From positions 1 to 14,288 of the forward strand of contig DAOTTR010000303.1 in assembly GCA_034437715.1 (NCBI GenBank): a stretch of 14,288 nucleotides of DNA, read 5' to 3'. A program made the translations under genes and the position numbers. Below the pieces are notes generated by a model that did no database searches, was not told where the DNA came from, and saw only the letters and a program-made list of their open reading frames with translations. Within the stretch, counting starts at the first letter, position 1; each line of letters begins with the position of its first letter. Source of the stretch: JAHBVH01 sp034437715 (GTDB lineage Bacteria; Chloroflexota; Anaerolineae; Caldilineales; Caldilineaceae). Shown here piece after piece: positions 7,297-14,214 of the stretch.

Positions 7297-9351
7297 CTAC
7301 GCCGCAATGCCCAGTGCATCCAACAAAAACGCGTATTCGAACGCGATCTCTTGCAAATAGTCAAAGCGCCCCGAAGCGCCGCTATGGCCGGCTCCCATAT
7401 TGGTTTTGAGCAACAGGCGGTTGTCATCGGTTTTGAGTGTGCGCAATTTGGCTACCCACTTGGCCGGCTCCCAATATTGGACGCGTGAATCGTTAAAGCC
7501 GGCGGTCGCCAGTATATGCGGATACGCTTTGGCTTCTAGCGTATCATAGGGGGAATAGGCGCGCATATAGGCGTACTCATCGGCTTTGTGCGGGTTGCCC
7601 CACTCTTCCCATTCAATCACCGTCAGCGGAATCGTCGGATCGAGAATCGTATTGATCACATCGACAAAGGGCACGCCAGCAACAATCGCCTTGAAGAGAT
7701 CCGGGCGTAGATTGACGACCGAGCCCATGAGCAGCCCACCGGCACTGCGCCCCATGGCCGTCAAGCGATCCGGCGCGCTATAGCCCCTATCCACCAAATA
7801 TTGGGCGCAATCTACAAAGTCGGTAAAGGTGTTCATCTTGTGCAGTAGCTTGCCGTCGAGGTACCAACGCTTGCCCATTTCGCCGCCGCCGCGAATGTGC
7901 GCAATGGCAAAGGCCACGCCCCGATCCAGCAGGCTGACGCGGTTGGCATTGAAGGTTGGCTCAATGCTAGCGCCATACGATCCATAGCCGTACAATAGTA
8001 GCGGTAACGGTTGATCGGTGGGCGCGTCCTTACGCCGCACCAGCGAGATCGGCACGGGTGTGCCGTCGCGCGCCGGGGCCATGAGGCGCAGCGTTTCATA
8101 GTGGCTGGCATCGTAGCCGCCCAGTACAGGTTGTTGCTTTTTGCAGGTCAGTGTCCGGTCATCCATGCCATAATCATAGACCGTATTGGGCGTGGTGAGC
8201 GACGTGTAAGTAAAGCGCAATCGCCTGCTCTGGAAATCTGGATTGGTATGGCGACTACAGGAGTAGACTGGCTCGGGGAAGGCCATACGATGTTCCTGTT
8301 GCGTGTGCAGATCCAGGATGCGCAGTTGGCGCAAACCCGCTTCGCGCCCGTGGATCACCCAAAAGTCCTGAAAGGGTTCCACGGCATCGATCTTGATGGT
8401 TGCGCGATGGGGAATTCGTTCGCGCCAGTGGGCCTTGCCTGGCGTAGCGACGGGTGCTGCCATCACGCGGAAGTTTTCCGCCTCCCAGTTGGTCGTGATC
8501 AGGAAATGCCCGCTATGATGTTCCACACTATATTCTAATTTGTGCTCGCGTGGATGAATGACAACCGGCGCGGCGTCGGGTTGGGCAGCGGGAATAAACC
8601 AAGCTTCCTTGGTGGTCAAGCTATGCAGATCCAGAATGATATAGTGCCCATCTTTGGTCTTGCTCAGTTGCAACCAATAGGCATCATCGGTTTCATGCAA
8701 CACCAACTGATCCTGGCTGGGATCATCGCCCAGCCGGTGGCGAAAGACTTTGTAGGGGCGCCAGGCGGCATCTTGTTTGTTATAGAAGAGCGTGCGATTG
8801 TCGGCGGCCCACGCCACACTATAAAAGGTTTCGGGGATGGTGTCGGCCAGGGGTTGCCCGGTTGTGAGATCCTTGACGCGCAGGACAAAGCGTTCGTTAC
8901 CCTCATAATCGACAGAGAAGGCCAATAACCGGTGATTCGGACTAATTTGATAAACCCCCAACTCGCAAAATGCCTGGCCTGCCGCCAATGCATTTTGGTC
9001 GAGCAGAATTTCTTCGGGGCCATCCAGGCTGCCTTGCTTGCGGCAGTGGATCGGGTATTGTTTGCCCTCTTCGCAGCGGTGATAATAGAAATAGTCGTCG
9101 ATCTGTTCAGGCACAGAAGCGTCACGTTCCTGAATCCGCCCCCGCATCTCCTGGGCTAGCTTGGTTTGCAGCGCCTGGGTGTGCGCCATGACGGCGTTGG
9201 TATAGCCGTTCTCGGCTTCGACATAGGCACGCACTGCCGGATTTTCCCGTTCGCGCAGCCAGAAATAATCGTCAATGCGGACATCGCCCTGGGCTTCAAT
9301 GCGCTTGGGTTGTTTTTCCGCAATAGGTGGTGTTATTCGGGATGTTGTCAT
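7297..9351 (-). CDS. ptrB: Oligopeptidase B (protease II), S9A prolyl oligopeptidase family
   Basis: A 684-residue cytoplasmic serine peptidase that cleaves oligopeptides after Arg/Lys. The beta-propeller (about residues 70-420) is followed by an alpha/beta-hydrolase domain with 'LLLYGYGSYGAS', 'IRGGGEMG', nucleophile S536 in 'MGRSAGG', D621 in 'FNDSRVQYWEPAKWVAKLR' and H656 in 'GAGHSG'. These align with S532/D617/H652 of the E. coli enzyme as I recall them, at a constant +4 offset. The P1-arginine-binding glutamates are also present (E580, E582 in 'IEWEEWGNP'). The two acidic P2-site residues of enterobacterial enzymes are Glu464 and Thr466 here, so dibasic preference may be weakened. Start ATG 9351 has AGGTG 6 nt upstream; an in-frame GTG at 9360 would sit inside that site. 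Expression is probably controlled by the operator-like palindromes upstream. Confidence 0.96.
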   Translation of the reverse strand: MTTSRITPPIAEKQPKRIEAQGDVRIDDYFWLRERENPAVRAYVEAENGYTNAVMAHTQALQTKLAQEMRGRIQERDASVPEQIDDYFYYHRCEEGKQYPIHCRKQGSLDGPEEILLDQNALAAGQAFCELGVYQISPNHRLLAFSVDYEGNERFVLRVKDLTTGQPLADTIPETFYSVAWAADNRTLFYNKQDAAWRPYKVFRHRLGDDPSQDQLVLHETDDAYWLQLSKTKDGHYIILDLHSLTTKEAWFIPAAQPDAAPVVIHPREHKLEYSVEHHSGHFLITTNWEAENFRVMAAPVATPGKAHWRERIPHRATIKIDAVEPFQDFWVIHGREAGLRQLRILDLHTQQEHRMAFPEPVYSCSRHTNPDFQSRRLRFTYTSLTTPNTVYDYGMDDRTLTCKKQQPVLGGYDASHYETLRLMAPARDGTPVPISLVRRKDAPTDQPLPLLLYGYGSYGASIEPTFNANRVSLLDRGVAFAIAHIRGGGEMGKRWYLDGKLLHKMNTFTDFVDCAQYLVDRGYSAPDRLTAMGRSAGGLLMGSVVNLRPDLFKAIVAGVPFVDVINTILDPTIPLTVIEWEEWGNPHKADEYAYMRAYSPYDTLEAKAYPHILATAGFNDSRVQYWEPAKWVAKLRTLKTDDNRLLLKTNMGAGHSGASGRFDYLQEIAFEYAFLLDALGIAA

Positions 9352-9365
9352 GCGTGGCACCTAAG

Positions 9366-9378
9366 ACTGTAATCAAAA
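9366..9378 (-). repeat. 13-bp inverted repeat bracketing the peptidase gene, right copy
   Basis: Minus-strand TTTTGATTACAGT in the leader of the oligopeptidase gene, 14 nt from its start codon. It is the exact inverted partner of 7256-7268. Beyond the 13 bp both copies run on into a loosely similar ...AGG, weakly extending the match. Confidence 0.5.
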
Positions 9379-9398
9379 TTATGATGGAGTAGGCGGCA

Positions 9399-9426
9399 TT
9401 TGTAGGTCACCTTTGCAACGTGACAA
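9399..9426 (-). promoter_or_regulatory. Candidate promoter of the oligopeptidase gene, with operator in the spacer
   Basis: On the minus strand a -35-like TTGTCA (9426-9421, 5 of 6 to TTGACA) is followed after 16 nt by TACAAA (9404-9399, 4 of 6 to TATAAT). The operator-like palindrome at 9406-9424 fills the spacer and overlaps the -35 hexamer, so a bound protein would block RNA polymerase or, for a MerR-type factor, remodel the promoter. The transcript leader would be about 40 nt. The weak -10 keeps confidence moderate. Confidence 0.45.
9406..9426 (-). promoter_or_regulatory. Operator-like palindrome, promoter-proximal copy
   Basis: On the minus strand it reads TTGTCACGTT, G, CAAA, G, GTGAC. 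The 19-bp palindrome inside has arms GTCACGTT and (one mismatch) AAGGTGAC around a 3-nt centre. A 3-nt centre suits a dimeric repressor site better than an RNA hairpin. It matches the distal copy at 9510-9530 at 19 of 21 positions in inverted orientation. Confidence 0.55.
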
Positions 9427-9509
9427 ACTTGTTCCATGCAAACCATCCGGTTCTTAACCAAACGAGTGCTACAAGGCTTTGCCAGAGCAGTGTTGCGGCT
9501 TTGGACAGA

Positions 9510-9530
9510 TTGTCACGTTACAAACGTGAC
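9510..9530 (+). promoter_or_regulatory. Operator-like palindrome, distal copy
   Basis: On the plus strand it reads TTGTCACGTT, A, CAAA, C, GTGAC. The inner 19 bp (9512-9530) is a perfect palindrome, GTCACGTT-ACA-AACGTGAC. Its centre lies 106 bp from that of the proximal copy, close to ten helical turns, so both could face the same side of the DNA and support looping. The binding protein is not encoded in this window as far as I can see. Confidence 0.55.
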
Positions 9531-9626
9531 TAGTAGATCCCGGCGTAAATAAGGTACCCTATTTTTACCATGATGTACACGAGTAACGTGCCTGATTAAC
9601 TGCCGTGGTATCTACGCCCAACTGTA

Positions 9627-11114
9627 CTAGGCTTGCGCCAGGGCCAGTTGTTGTAATTGCTGTTCGGCCAAAGCTGCGCCTTGTTTCAACAATAGCTGCA
9701 CTTGGGCTTCACTGCGACTTTCGGCGTAGATGCGCAACACCGGTTCTGTGCCGCTGGGCCGAATGAGCAGCCAACTGTTATCGGCCAGAATATATTTGAC
9801 CCCATCATTGTCACTGACCTTGGCAACCTTTTGATCGGCCAGGGTCGTTGGCAACGCGCGCATAAGGCCAGCGACCAAAGTTTTCTTCTTAAAGGGGCGC
9901 ACCGTTTGGTCATTGCGCGCATAGAAGAAGGGGCCCACATCGGGCGCAGCCATCAGATCGTCGAGCAACATGCCCAGCGGTTTGCCGCGCTTGGCGACCA
10001 TCTCGACCAATAGGAGTCCCATCAACAAGCCATCGCCTTCGGGAATGTGGCCCAAGATGCTAATGCCGCCGCTCTCTTCGCCACCCAACAGAACCTGCTC
10101 GTTCATCATCAGATCGCAGATATGGTTGAAACCAACCGGCGTTTCATGAATTGGCAGATCGTACCGTTCGGCCAGGCGGTTGAGCATTTGGGTGGTGCTG
10201 ACCGTCTTGACAATACTGCCACGTAGCCCCCGATCATGCACCAGATATTCGACCAGCAGGGCCATAATACAGTGGGGGTCAATAAAATGACCATTCGGAT
10301 CGACCGCGCCAATGCGGTCACCGTCGCCATCGGTGGCCAGCCCGATCTGATATTTGCCACTGGACATTTCGAGAAAAAGGGGCTGAAGATGGCGCGCAAT
10401 GGGCTCGGGGTGAATCCCATTAAAGCCCGGATTCATTTCGCCGCGCAATTCAGTGACACGGCAACCGGCATCTTCAAGTAGCCGGCGTAAATAGACACGG
10501 CCAGCACCATACATAGCATCGACCACCACATTCATGTTGGCGCGGCGAATGACATCGAAGTTCACCAAGGTGCGCAGATGGTTTTCATAGGCGGGCAGGG
10601 GGTTGAAGCGTTGCACATTGCCTTGGGCCAATGCCGCTTCCAAATCGAGCGTTTTGGGCACTTTGCCAGCGGCATCATTGGCCTGGATGCGTCTTTCAAT
10701 CTCCTTACAATCTTCTGGACTGGCCGAGCCGCCGTAAGCTGCCTTGAGTTTAATGCCGCTATAACGGGGTGGATTGTGGCTGGCGGTGATCATGACGCCG
10801 CCCAGCGCGTGCTTATCCACCACGGCATAGCTGATCATGGGCGTGGGGGCATCGCCACGCGCCAGCCAGACATGGATGCCATTGGCGGCCAACACTTCGG
10901 CTACCGCAATCGCGTAACGATCCGAGAGAAAGCGGGTGTCAAAGCCGACAATCATGCCACTTGCCGGTGAAGTGGCACCATTACTTTGCGGTTTTTGCTC
11001 GACATCGGCCAGGGTTTTGTCCGCAATGGCCTGGGCAACTTTGCGGACGTTGTCAAAGGTGAAATCTTCACTAATCACGGCGCGCCAGCCGTCCGTACCA
11101 AACTGAATGGGCAT
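9627..11114 (-). CDS. Phosphoglucomutase/phosphomannomutase family (alpha-D-phosphohexomutase)
   Basis: A complete 495-residue, four-domain phosphohexomutase that interconverts hexose-1- and hexose-6-phosphates in the cytoplasm. Domain 1 starts 'IQFGTDGWRAV' and carries the phosphoserine loop 'TASHNPPRYSGIK' (110-122, S112). Domain 2 has the Mg-binding loop 'DGDGDR' (262-267). Domain 3 has the sugar-specificity loop 'GEESGG' (345-350), the glucose-leaning GEES form. Domain 4 has the phosphate-binding 'RPSGTEP' (452-458). A short Ser/Gln-rich insertion (about 40-52) interrupts domain 1. ATG 11114 follows AAGGAG at 6 nt. It is transcribed alone, with a 275-nt gap before the peptidase gene. It would link glucose-1-phosphate or mannose-1-phosphate metabolism to glycan synthesis or storage. 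Glucose versus mannose preference is not certain. Confidence 0.95.
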   Translation of the reverse strand: MPIQFGTDGWRAVISEDFTFDNVRKVAQAIADKTLADVEQKPQSNGATSPASGMIVGFDTRFLSDRYAIAVAEVLAANGIHVWLARGDAPTPMISYAVVDKHALGGVMITASHNPPRYSGIKLKAAYGGSASPEDCKEIERRIQANDAAGKVPKTLDLEAALAQGNVQRFNPLPAYENHLRTLVNFDVIRRANMNVVVDAMYGAGRVYLRRLLEDAGCRVTELRGEMNPGFNGIHPEPIARHLQPLFLEMSSGKYQIGLATDGDGDRIGAVDPNGHFIDPHCIMALLVEYLVHDRGLRGSIVKTVSTTQMLNRLAERYDLPIHETPVGFNHICDLMMNEQVLLGGEESGGISILGHIPEGDGLLMGLLLVEMVAKRGKPLGMLLDDLMAAPDVGPFFYARNDQTVRPFKKKTLVAGLMRALPTTLADQKVAKVSDNDGVKYILADNSWLLIRPSGTEPVLRIYAESRSEAQVQLLLKQGAALAEQQLQQLALAQA

Positions 11115-11120
11115 CTTTCA

Positions 11121-11126
11121 CTCCTT
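11121..11126 (-). promoter_or_regulatory. Shine-Dalgarno of the phosphohexomutase gene
   Basis: Minus-strand AAGGAG with a 6-nt spacer before ATG 11114, which fixes the start of the mutase. Confidence 0.7.
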
Positions 11127-11190
11127 CGGGCAATAGATATACCGCAATCGCGCATAGATGGTCATGCATTACCAGCGTAACTGGCTATAA

Positions 11191-11220
11191 TTTATATCTA
11201 TGGCATTGCTCAGTATACAA
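11191..11220 (-). promoter_or_regulatory. Candidate promoter of the phosphohexomutase gene
   Basis: In an AT-rich patch the minus strand has TTGTAT (11220-11215, 3 of 6 to the -35 consensus), an 18-nt spacer, and TATAAA (11196-11191, 5 of 6 to -10). Other TA-rich hexamers nearby could also serve, so the exact call is weak. It ends 17 nt from the palindromic element at 11238. Confidence 0.35.
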
Positions 11221-11237
11221 ATATAACTTATAGATGC

Positions 11238-11369
11238 TTGCAAAGAATAAAGTATCCAGCGCTTGCCAAACAAAATCATGCGTAGGAGCGGCTGCAAGCC
11301 GCCCCGCGTTTGGCTCGCTGCGAACGGGCGGCTGCAAGCCGCCCCTACTGGATACTTGATTCTTTGCAA
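11238..11369. mobile_element. MITE-like 132-bp palindromic element
   Basis: The ends are 22-bp inverted repeats, 11238-11259 (TTGCAAAGAATAAAGTATCC then AG) and 11348-11369, matching at 21 of 22 positions. Between them lie two GC-rich hairpin units whose outer edges (GTAGGAGCGG at 11282, CCGCCCCTAC ending 11348) are also inverted relative to each other, so almost the whole unit can fold into one long stem. The left arm has about 22 extra bases (11260-11281) that the right arm lacks. There is no coding capacity and no clear target-site duplication. It looks like a non-autonomous or REP-like repeat inserted between divergent genes; copies elsewhere in the genome are expected but cannot be seen here. 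Confidence 0.65.
11288..11345. repeat. Pair of GC-rich hairpins inside the MITE-like element
   Basis: The 18-mer GCGGCTGCAAGCCGCCCC occurs at 11288-11305 and, identically, at 11328-11345, 40 bp apart. Each contains GCGGCT-GCA-AGCCGC, a 6-bp stem (7 bp in the second copy) around a 3-nt loop. Such doubled hairpins recall REP/BIME-type repeats. Confidence 0.75.
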
Positions 11370-11625
11370 TGGACATAGATCTGTGCCCATGTAATCGTTG
11401 CAGCAGTGTGGGGCATTGTATGTCATTTGTGTATTATTTATGTATTATCCGTGAGAAAGCTGCTTTGTGCAAAGCGCAGAGCGTTTGACGGGGTAAGGCG
11501 TTCCACGCAAGAAGAAGCCGCAAAGCGCGACAAAGGAACACCCATCCAGCCTTCCTGCATATCGCTGCATGGACAGTTGGCATTTTTACATTTGTATGGC
11601 GCATAAATCCATGTTGCATATTCAT
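11370..11625. other. Intergenic stretch with no supported gene
   Basis: Between the palindromic element and the chrA promoter I see no convincing coding sequence: the short frames here are low-similarity and have no ribosome-binding site. It holds a 6-bp hairpin with a 2-nt loop (GCTTTG-TG-CAAAGC, 11462-11475), the 9-mer GCAAAGCGC twice (11469-11477 and 11520-11528), and a TA-rich patch with repeated GTATTAT near 11429-11449. It may be a regulatory leader, a decayed gene or an unrecognised small RNA; nothing decides between these. Confidence 0.4.
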
Positions 11626-11654
11626 TTGTCCTGTCGAATTTTTTGTGCTATGCT
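11626..11654 (+). promoter_or_regulatory. Candidate sigma70-type promoter of chrA
   Basis: TTGTCC (11626-11631), a 17-nt spacer and TATGCT (11649-11654), each 4 of 6 to consensus with ideal spacing. Transcription would start near 11661, giving a leader of about 47 nt to ATG 11708. Confidence 0.45.
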
Positions 11655-11707
11655 CTTTTTCTGTTATCAAAAGACCATGATTGCTTTACGGAATAGATAT
11701 AGCTGTT

Positions 11708-12850
11708 ATGACAACCCATCCTGATGCGCTTGGTGAGGTGATTCGCCTTTTTCTGCGGCTGGGCTTTACCGCCTTTGGCGGCCCGGCTGCGCATATTGCG
11801 ATGATGCACGATGAAGTCGTCACACGCCGCCGGTGGATGGAGGAGCAGCATTTTCTCGATCTGGTGGGGGCAACGAACTTGATTCCCGGCCCCAATTCGA
11901 CGGAAATGGCGATCCATATTGGGTATGTGCGGGCAGGCTGGCGTGGCTTGATTGCGGCGGGTCTCTGTTTTATTATGCCGGCGGTGCTGATTGTCTTGGT
12001 GCTCGCCTGGGCCTATGTGGAATATGGTAATACGCCCCAGGCTGGTGCGCTGATGGTTGGCATCAAGCCGGTGATCATTGCGATTGTGGTGCAGGCCTTG
12101 TCCCGCTTGGTGCCGACTGCACTGAAAGGATTATTGCTCGCCGCGGTCGGGATTGGTACACTGGTGCTCTATCTGCTAGGTGTCAATGAGTTGGTGGTGC
12201 TCTTTGGCGGGGCGTTGCTCGTGGTCGCTGTGCAGGCGCTACGCCGCTTTCCCCAGACGCTGACCATGTTGCTGCCGCTTGCTGGGTTGAAGGGTGGGCT
12301 ATTGCAACCTGTGGTTAGCAGCTCTGTGTCACTAGATCGGCTTTTTCTGATTTTTCTCAAGGCGGGAGCGCTGCTCTATGGCAGTGGCTATGTATTGCTA
12401 GCTTTCTTACGCAATGATCTGGTGGTCAACGCTGGTTGGCTGACCGATCAACAACTGCTTGATGCTATCGCGATTGGGCAATTTACGCCAGGGCCGGTTT
12501 TTACCACGGCCACCTTTGTTGGCTATGTGTTGGCTGGTATTCCTGGGGCCGTGGTCGCCACGCTGGGCATCTTTCTACCCTCTTTTATTTTTGTGGCGCT
12601 GCTGGCGCGCCTCATCCCCTACATGCGTAAATCACCGTGGACAGCCGCCTTTTTGGATGGCGTGAATGTGGCCGCGCTGGGGTTGATGGCTGGCGTCACC
12701 TGGCAGTTGGGCCGGGCGGCGCTGATCGATATTCCCACCATTTTATTGGCTGTGGTGGCTGGCTTCCTACTCTTCCGCTTCAAGATCAACTCGGCGTGGC
12801 TGGTGTTGGCCGGTGGTCTTGTGGGGCTGACTTTGGATTATTTTGGATAA
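11708..12850 (+). CDS. chrA: Chromate transporter family protein (ChrA, CHR superfamily)
   Basis: A 380-residue, strongly hydrophobic inner-membrane protein of the long-chain CHR family, which exports chromate driven by the proton-motive force. Both homologous halves are present. The N-half has 'FTAFGGPAAHI' (20-30), a charged loop 'RRRWMEEQHF' and 'PGPNSTEMAIHIG' (60-72). The C-half has 'LKAGALLYGSG' (217-227), 'WLTDQQLLDAIAIGQFTPGP' and 'TTATFVGYVLAG'. Both PGP signatures are intact. ATG 11708 is chosen because the family starts with this amphipathic lead-in; an in-frame TTG at 11681 is less likely. No clear Shine-Dalgarno is visible, the nearest GGA being 15 nt upstream. No chrB regulator is adjacent, so substrate and induction are not certain; some CHR proteins have no proven chromate role. 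Confidence 0.94.
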   Translation: MTTHPDALGEVIRLFLRLGFTAFGGPAAHIAMMHDEVVTRRRWMEEQHFLDLVGATNLIPGPNSTEMAIHIGYVRAGWRGLIAAGLCFIMPAVLIVLVLAWAYVEYGNTPQAGALMVGIKPVIIAIVVQALSRLVPTALKGLLLAAVGIGTLVLYLLGVNELVVLFGGALLVVAVQALRRFPQTLTMLLPLAGLKGGLLQPVVSSSVSLDRLFLIFLKAGALLYGSGYVLLAFLRNDLVVNAGWLTDQQLLDAIAIGQFTPGPVFTTATFVGYVLAGIPGAVVATLGIFLPSFIFVALLARLIPYMRKSPWTAAFLDGVNVAALGLMAGVTWQLGRAALIDIPTILLAVVAGFLLFRFKINSAWLVLAGGLVGLTLDYFG

Positions 12851-12923
12851 AAGTCGCGCCAATGCTGATTCCACTTATCGCAGTGTAACTAATGAAAAAT
12901 TATAAGCCGGCCAGCTCGTCAAT

Positions 12924-14150
12924 TCACGAAGGCGCGTGATAGCTGATGCGATAGATGGCGTTGGCTGTGTCGTCAGAAATCAGTAGCGAGCCATCGGGTA
13001 GAACCAGCAGATCCACGGGCTGGCCCAGGATTTGGCTATTTTGTAGCCAGCCTTCGGCAAAGGTTTCGTAGGTGGTGGCTTGATTGTTGGCTGTGCGCAC
13101 CAGTGTGATGCGGTAGCCGATGAAGGTGCTGCGACTGGCCGACCCATGTTCGGCAATCAAGATTTGATTTTGATATTCTGCGGGAAATTGGGTGCCGGTA
13201 TAGAAGCGCATGCCCAGCGCTGCTACATGGGGACCCAATGCAATGGCGGGTGGCACAAACTCGGCACAGGCCCGTTGGTTGCCAAATTCGGGGTCGGCAA
13301 TGGTGCTGCCGTGGCAATATGGAAAGCCAAAGTTGAGTCCAGCCTGTGGCGCATGGTTCAGCTCGTCCGGCGGAATATCGTCACCCAGCGCATCGTGACC
13401 ATTGTCGGTAAACCATAATTCTTGGGTGCGCGGATCCCAATCAAAACCGACCGTGTTGCGAATGCCGCTGGCATAGACTTCCAAGCCACTGCCGTCGGCG
13501 CGTAAGCGCGTGATGGTGCCGTAGAGCCCGTCGCCGAGTACACAGACATTACAAGGCGCGCCCACTGGCACATAGAGATACCCATCGGGGCCAAAGCGTA
13601 AATATTTCCAGCCATGCCATGTATCCGTGGGATAGTCCTGGTTGATGATAACGGGCACTGGCGGATTATCCAATCGCGCTTCAATATCATCGAAACGGAG
13701 GATGCGCTGAATTTCGGCGACGTAAAGGGCCCCATTGCCAAAGGCAACGCCATTAGGCGAATTCAGACCACTGGCAATCGTGATCACGCGATCCGCCTGT
13801 TGATCGCCATCTTGGTCAATAATGGCATACACATTGCCCGCGCTGCGCGAGCCGACAAAGAGTGTGCCATCCGTACCCAAGGCCATTGAGCGCGCATTCG
13901 GCACATTTTGGGCATAATAGCGGATCTGAAAGCCCGGCGGCAGTGTAATGGCAAAGGGGAGCGGTTCGGCAACAGCGGCGGGGGCAAGGGTTGGTGGGCT
14001 AGGCGGCATGGGTGACACGGTGGCGGTGGGCAAGCGTGGTACAGCCAGTGCTGGCGTGGGCGAAGGCATCAGAATGCGCGCTGGCGGGATGGTTGGTGAA
14101 ACTTGGACGGATGCGCTTGTTGGTGTGGCTATTTGGGGTGATGTTGCCAT
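12924..14150 (-). CDS. Glucose/sorbosone dehydrogenase-like beta-propeller, probably exported
   Basis: 408 residues from ATG 14150. Residues 1-65 are Pro/Thr/Ser-rich low complexity, typical of an extracytoplasmic linker. Residues 66-408 form a GSDH-type (COG2133) propeller: 'LPPGFQIRYYAQNVPNAR' at the start, 'GLNSPNGVAF' (128-137), 'WHGWKYLRFGPDGYLYVPVG' (178-197; H179 fits the catalytic His), 'APCNVC' (198-203), 'SGIRNTVGFDWDP' (228-240), 'TDNGHD' (248-253), 'NFGFPYC' and 'IAEHGS'. Soluble homologues oxidise aldoses or sorbosone using PQQ; PQQ use is not proven here. No signal peptide is in frame, and TAA at 14178-14180 closes the frame upstream. However, a signal-peptide-like stretch sits immediately upstream in another frame, so the true gene may be longer with a frameshift. 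The gene converges on chrA across a 73-nt gap (12851-12923) with no clear terminator. Confidence 0.85.
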   Translation of the reverse strand: MATSPQIATPTSASVQVSPTIPPARILMPSPTPALAVPRLPTATVSPMPPSPPTLAPAAVAEPLPFAITLPPGFQIRYYAQNVPNARSMALGTDGTLFVGSRSAGNVYAIIDQDGDQQADRVITIASGLNSPNGVAFGNGALYVAEIQRILRFDDIEARLDNPPVPVIINQDYPTDTWHGWKYLRFGPDGYLYVPVGAPCNVCVLGDGLYGTITRLRADGSGLEVYASGIRNTVGFDWDPRTQELWFTDNGHDALGDDIPPDELNHAPQAGLNFGFPYCHGSTIADPEFGNQRACAEFVPPAIALGPHVAALGMRFYTGTQFPAEYQNQILIAEHGSASRSTFIGYRITLVRTANNQATTYETFAEGWLQNSQILGQPVDLLVLPDGSLLISDDTANAIYRISYHAPS

Positions 14151-14157
14151 TACGGTG

Positions 14158-14214
14158 AGCGGTAACGGACACTGCCATTAAGGTAAGGATTAGAAGCAGT
14201 GTTTTCGACGGCGT
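14158..14214 (-). pseudogene. Out-of-frame signal-peptide remnant of the dehydrogenase-like gene
   Basis: On the minus strand, after TAA at 14215-14217, the frame reads TPS then KTLLLILTLMAVSVTA and on through AHR, a Lys plus 15-residue hydrophobic core ending in a VTA-type cleavage site. It is one base out of phase with the Pro/Thr-rich N-terminus of the propeller gene, and it has no start codon before the hydrophobic core. A third frame just upstream encodes the basic run 'KRRRK'. One extra A in the AAAA run near 14203 would join that run to the hydrophobic core, but a second shift would still be needed to enter the propeller frame. Real decay or sequencing error near the contig end are both possible. 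Confidence 0.45.

Noticed and set aside
8011..8928. Two plus-strand open frames (175 and 128 codons) opposite the oligopeptidase gene
   Set aside because: Shadows of a gene with all catalytic residues in place on the other strand.
9578..9592. Possible third operator half-site (AACGTGCC, with local CACG-N5-CGTG)
   Set aside because: Only one arm resembles the operator; the expected partner arm is absent.
11229..11380. ATAGAT on both sides of the MITE-like element as a target-site duplication
   Set aside because: The copies sit 2 and 5 nt away from the repeat ends rather than adjacent, and ATAGAT recurs nearby (for example around 11134 and 11154).
11406..11670. Overlapping short open frames on both strands (66 and 78 codons) in the chrA upstream gap
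   Set aside because: No ribosome-binding site, no recognisable domain, and they overlap each other on opposite strands.
11677..11724. 15-codon ATG frame overlapping the chrA start, as a possible leader peptide
   Set aside because: No convincing Shine-Dalgarno and no attenuator structure; too short to support.
12905..12916. Imperfect GC palindrome followed on the minus strand by a short T-rich run, as a terminator for the dehydrogenase-like gene
   Set aside because: The stem has a mismatch and almost no loop, and the T run is short and displaced.
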